NCBI GenBank assembly: GCA_030052745.1
Contig: JANBVO010000003.1
Location: forward strand, 1,426,001 to 1,490,000
Direction: 5' to 3'
Origin: Pleurostoma richardsiae
Lineage: Eukaryota; Ascomycota; Sordariomycetes; Calosphaeriales; Pleurostomataceae
Length of the DNA: 64,000 nucleotides
Part shown: positions 61,076 through 64,000 of the stretch, piece after piece
Layout: every line of letters begins with the position of its first letter
How positions within the stretch are numbered: the first letter of the stretch is position 1
Notes under the pieces: generated by a model
The model's database searches: none
What the model was told of the DNA's origin: nothing
The model's input: only the letters and a program-made list of their open reading frames with translations
Position numbers and translations under genes: made by a program

Positions 61076-61518
61076 GCGTGGTTTTACATGCCTATGCCTT
61101 GGGGCTGTGCGCTGTATGCCCATCTGCTTTGGAGCTGGAGTTTGATCTGGAGCGCGTTTGTTTGAGCATTGCTTCCCAACACGATGTTTGAACACAGGCA
61201 CCTGCGAGGGTTGCTTCGATAGTCACTGTACACAGAATAGCTTGGCGTTTCGAGGTACTCGGAGGCAGCAGATTGGAGCACATTGCTGCTAATTCAAGGG
61301 GTCTAGCTGGCTCGTACATAATGCATCCCTCATTACCACTATTGATGCAGCAAAGCGACAAAGTCCCCCGAACCTGAATGATGCTGGAGAGATCCAAGGA
61401 AACGTGAACATAGCAAAGAAAAGAGGGCTGTGAAAGGGGGTATTTGCGAAAGTACTATCCATCCTTCATAACATTCAGATCGAGTCAAAAGACGGCCAAT
61501 AAAGTTGAACGCCGGTGT
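61076..61518. other. 3' region shared by two convergent genes
   Basis: It lies between the stop codons of the plus-strand membrane protein and the minus-strand 697-residue protein. It holds only untranslated sequence as far as I can see; minus-strand frames here (61092-61397) have no protein-like features. Confidence 0.7.
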
Positions 61519-63612
61519 TCAGCTCTGCTCTTCGCAGCACCTGACGAGTTCGCATAGCATCTTCATGAGTAAGGGATCTAAATCCTCGGAGTTCGCGCCC
61601 TTGATTGGCGCGTCTTGCTCACCTCCCGTGAGCTTCAGTGTCGCGACCAGCCGTGCGATACACCTTCCCAGCCCGTCTCGCAAGTCCGCTACCGCCGAAG
61701 AATCAGAGTTAGTAAACTCGCGCCTTCCAGGTATTTGCGAGCAATTGGACTTGATGTTGCCCAATTCGCTGGAGGTTGAGGGTGACTCCCGAATGAGGAT
61801 TTTGTTTCGCTGGGCAGGAGCCCCCAGGTCGCTGCGACTGACAGCGGCGGTGTGCGACAGACCAAGGAGACTGGCAGCTTTCTTTGGCACTCTCGTCTCA
61901 TCTGCAGGCCCACGGATGATGCCTGCAGTGGCAGTGGTCCCGTTTCCTGCTGAAGAGTTGGTAGCGGGAGCGCCAGGATGTCTGCTCCCCCTTGAGCTTG
62001 AGGGAGGCGGATGAGATTTGCAAAGAGACGCGACATAGTTGTACGCGACAATGTGCGCATACAGCGCATTGCAGAGGTAGTCGGAGCCGAGAGGAAAGAT
62101 ATTCTTAATGTGTGTCCAATTTGCCGCGGACACCGTGGGCGAAGAGACGTTGGTCGGCGTTGAGGGTGGACTAGCCCCAGACCAGCCCGTTTGACCGTAT
62201 GCTGGAGGGCCATGGCTTTTGCGTGAAGAACGCATCTTGGGAAACTTCCAGCGTTTTTGACCCACTGGCGAAGGTGGTTCAGAGAAGACGTCGAGCGCAG
62301 AGCTCTCCGTAGGTGGCGAGCGTCTCAGCTTGCGTGAATAATTGCGGATAGTCTCAATGGCAAGACTGGAAGAGAGCAGCATAGTTTCCGGGAAGCAGGC
62401 CGTAGAGATTTTGAGTGTCTCCATCATCTCTGGGGGGATAGGAATTGTCGGTGATGCGGGAATGTTACTTTTAGTGACGAGGGGTGAAGCAACAGCGAGG
62501 CGAGTGTCGGATTCAAGCCAGGTTTGCATGTTACCCTGGCTTGGTGTCTCATCCGCTGAGCGCTGGTGATGCGAAGACGAGGAAGTCGGTCTAGCAAGAC
62601 GGGACTCATCGACCGCCTTTATTCCTTCAAGGTCAAGCATGGACTTGGCTATGTGATGAGCACGACGTTCTTCTCCCGGACTTGACCGCTGTTCGTGTGA
62701 AAACACGGGGTCGACGGAAAGTTTAGCTGCTGAACATTCGTTCCGCTCCAGCGATGAATGATGACGATGATGAGATGAGTAGTTGTGCGGCGCATGGTAC
62801 GAATCTGACTCGTAAGCGAAGTCTCTGTTGCTGGAGGACGCGTTTGGGTTGCTTAGCAGAAGTGAGGACCGTCCCGAGCGAGGGAGCTCGATAGCAGAAA
62901 GAATTGTAGCTCGATGTCCAAGTGAAGACCGCCTCCTCGGAACAGTGGGGACATGATGCTGTGCTATGCTTTTCCAATCTCTCGCAGGCAAGCCCGAGGA
63001 GGTGTGCGGTCTCGCAAGCTCGCCAAGAGGCGTAGTCGTCCTGTGCACTTCCTCCTCCTCGTCCCCTACATCTGGCTCCAGATCCATCCAACTCGACTCA
63101 TCGCCCCTGGCCATCGGTAAGGCCTGCTTTGGCGACTGTAGTGAACCTCTATCCGAGTAAACTGACATCGATGTGGCCGCTGTTGCCACAGACTGCTGCC
63201 GCGTCCGGTCAGGGAGCAGCGCTGCATCGAAGGACAATTCACTACTGAGGTCCGAATCCGTTTCCCCGAGTGAATTTCGATTAACCTCGTCTTCCCACCT
63301 GATGGGGTGGCTGCTCAGCGCAAGGCACCGTCGCTTCCATGAGTTATCTTCAATAGCTTTCCTCACAACAGGAAACTCATCTTCGTCGGCGACTCCAAAC
63401 GATAAATAACCTTGACCTTCATGTATAGCCTGCTCGTAATCGTGCGGTCTCGAATCATCAAGGCCAGTATGTTCACCTGCCAAGTATAGTTGGTCGAGGT
63501 CTTCCACGGCCAAAACCGGACATGGGGCGCCGGCAGTCATATCCTTGGAGATGAAAACGGATTCGGACATCTCCAAGTCCCGAACCAACATCTCCGGGAG
63601 GTTGGATGCCAT
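61519..63612 (-). CDS. large Ser-rich fungal protein of unknown function
   Basis: Intronless 697-residue frame from ATG 63612. Residues 1-110 look partly folded (MASNLPEMLVRDLEMSESVF, then AIHEGQGYLSFGVADEDEFP). A long Ser/Arg/His-rich disordered middle (about 110-480) has an acidic patch (DVGDEEEEV) and several basic-Ser sites that could be phosphorylated. A conserved-looking segment with Trp, Cys and aromatic residues (NWTHIKNIFPLGSDYLCNAL, about 497-530) follows. The C-terminal 70 residues are helical (LRDGLGRCIARLVATLKLTG) and end in Cys-Cys-Glu-Glu. There is no membrane span, signal peptide or enzyme motif. The folded ends around a disordered Ser-rich centre suggest a scaffold or regulatory protein. 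I do not recognise a named family. Codon use is intermediate between the core genes and the left-arm genes. Confidence 0.8.
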   Translation of the reverse strand: MASNLPEMLVRDLEMSESVFISKDMTAGAPCPVLAVEDLDQLYLAGEHTGLDDSRPHDYEQAIHEGQGYLSFGVADEDEFPVVRKAIEDNSWKRRCLALSSHPIRWEDEVNRNSLGETDSDLSSELSFDAALLPDRTRQQSVATAATSMSVYSDRGSLQSPKQALPMARGDESSWMDLEPDVGDEEEEVHRTTTPLGELARPHTSSGLPARDWKSIAQHHVPTVPRRRSSLGHRATILSAIELPRSGRSSLLLSNPNASSSNRDFAYESDSYHAPHNYSSHHRHHSSLERNECSAAKLSVDPVFSHEQRSSPGEERRAHHIAKSMLDLEGIKAVDESRLARPTSSSSHHQRSADETPSQGNMQTWLESDTRLAVASPLVTKSNIPASPTIPIPPEMMETLKISTACFPETMLLSSSLAIETIRNYSRKLRRSPPTESSALDVFSEPPSPVGQKRWKFPKMRSSRKSHGPPAYGQTGWSGASPPSTPTNVSSPTVSAANWTHIKNIFPLGSDYLCNALYAHIVAYNYVASLCKSHPPPSSSRGSRHPGAPATNSSAGNGTTATAGIIRGPADETRVPKKAASLLGLSHTAAVSRSDLGAPAQRNKILIRESPSTSSELGNIKSNCSQIPGRREFTNSDSSAVADLRDGLGRCIARLVATLKLTGGEQDAPIKGANSEDLDPLLMKMLCELVRCCEEQS

Positions 63613-64000
63613 ATCGATTCGTGGTGAAATCTCACCACGAAGCCACGGCGTTTGCTGGTTGAGTCTGCGAGGTGGGGTGGACCTACGATGTCGTAGAGCC
63701 GTAGAACGACACCATGAAGAAGGCAGGGTAGTTATAAGTCGATTTTCAACAAAGTTTGCTGACGGGACGAGAAAGGGGCCTGTCGATCAATTCGAGAAGC
63801 TGTCCTCCTGCTCTAGCCGAGTCCTGTCACGGGTAATCGAGAGAGCAACGTAGGATACGTGACACAAGACCTGGAGCTGGAATGCGAGACAGAGAGAGCA
63901 AGATATGTTGAGGGCGGGACGGTTTGACAGCCCGGGGACAAGGGGTATGAATACGAAATTGTAAGCAAGTCTCGCCAGCCTAGGGAGTAATGAAACATGC
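63613..64000. other. upstream region of the 697-residue protein gene, window edge
   Basis: It presumably contains the minus-strand promoter and leader. Only short frames occur and no clear motif is visible. Confidence 0.6.

Overview
ORGANISM. This is nuclear DNA of a filamentous ascomycete, most likely a Sordariomycete. The reasons are short GT-AG introns (about 53-81 bp, with CTAAC/CTGAC-type branch sites), C-ending codons and CT-rich leaders in the right-hand genes, a fused mitochondrial acetylglutamate kinase/acetylglutamyl-phosphate reductase (arg-6 type), and a very short R-SNARE of the Snc1 type. I cannot name genus or species from this. LAYOUT. The window has two compartments. The left arm (1 to about 46 kb) is gene-poor. 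It holds only a few convincing genes, separated by 6-15 kb of sequence with no credible gene and no recognisable transposon: a Ser/Pro-rich protein with a basic tail (1734-2601, minus), an Est1-type DNA/RNA-binding-domain protein (17657-19895, minus), a large orphan with a four-cysteine zinc-ribbon-like motif (27144-29538, plus), a second disordered protein whose layout resembles the first (35590-36542, plus) and a Lys/Tyr/Pro-rich protein interrupted by one frameshift (40674-41686, plus). Codon third positions in these genes are mixed. The right arm (about 46.3-64 kb) is dense and conserved. In order it holds lipoyl synthase (minus), synaptobrevin/Snc1 (plus), the bifunctional arginine enzyme ARG5,6/arg-6 (plus), mitochondrial ribosomal protein uS14m/Mrp2 (plus), an Arb2-domain protein (plus), a mitochondrial single-pass membrane protein (minus), a multi-pass membrane protein with a His/Asp loop (plus) and a 697-residue conserved-looking fungal protein (minus). 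HOW THE GENES RELATE. Four right-arm proteins act, or probably act, in mitochondria: lipoyl synthase (cofactor for 2-oxoacid dehydrogenases), arg-6 (arginine precursor synthesis), Mrp2 (small mitoribosomal subunit) and the 547-residue membrane protein. The others serve secretion (Snc1) and possibly small-RNA or chromatin silencing (Arb2 domain). They are ordinary neighbours rather than a pathway cluster. The left-arm genes look like accessory or lineage-specific genes. Most of their exon structures were worked out here from reading frame and splice signals, and they are the best candidates for undescribed biology.
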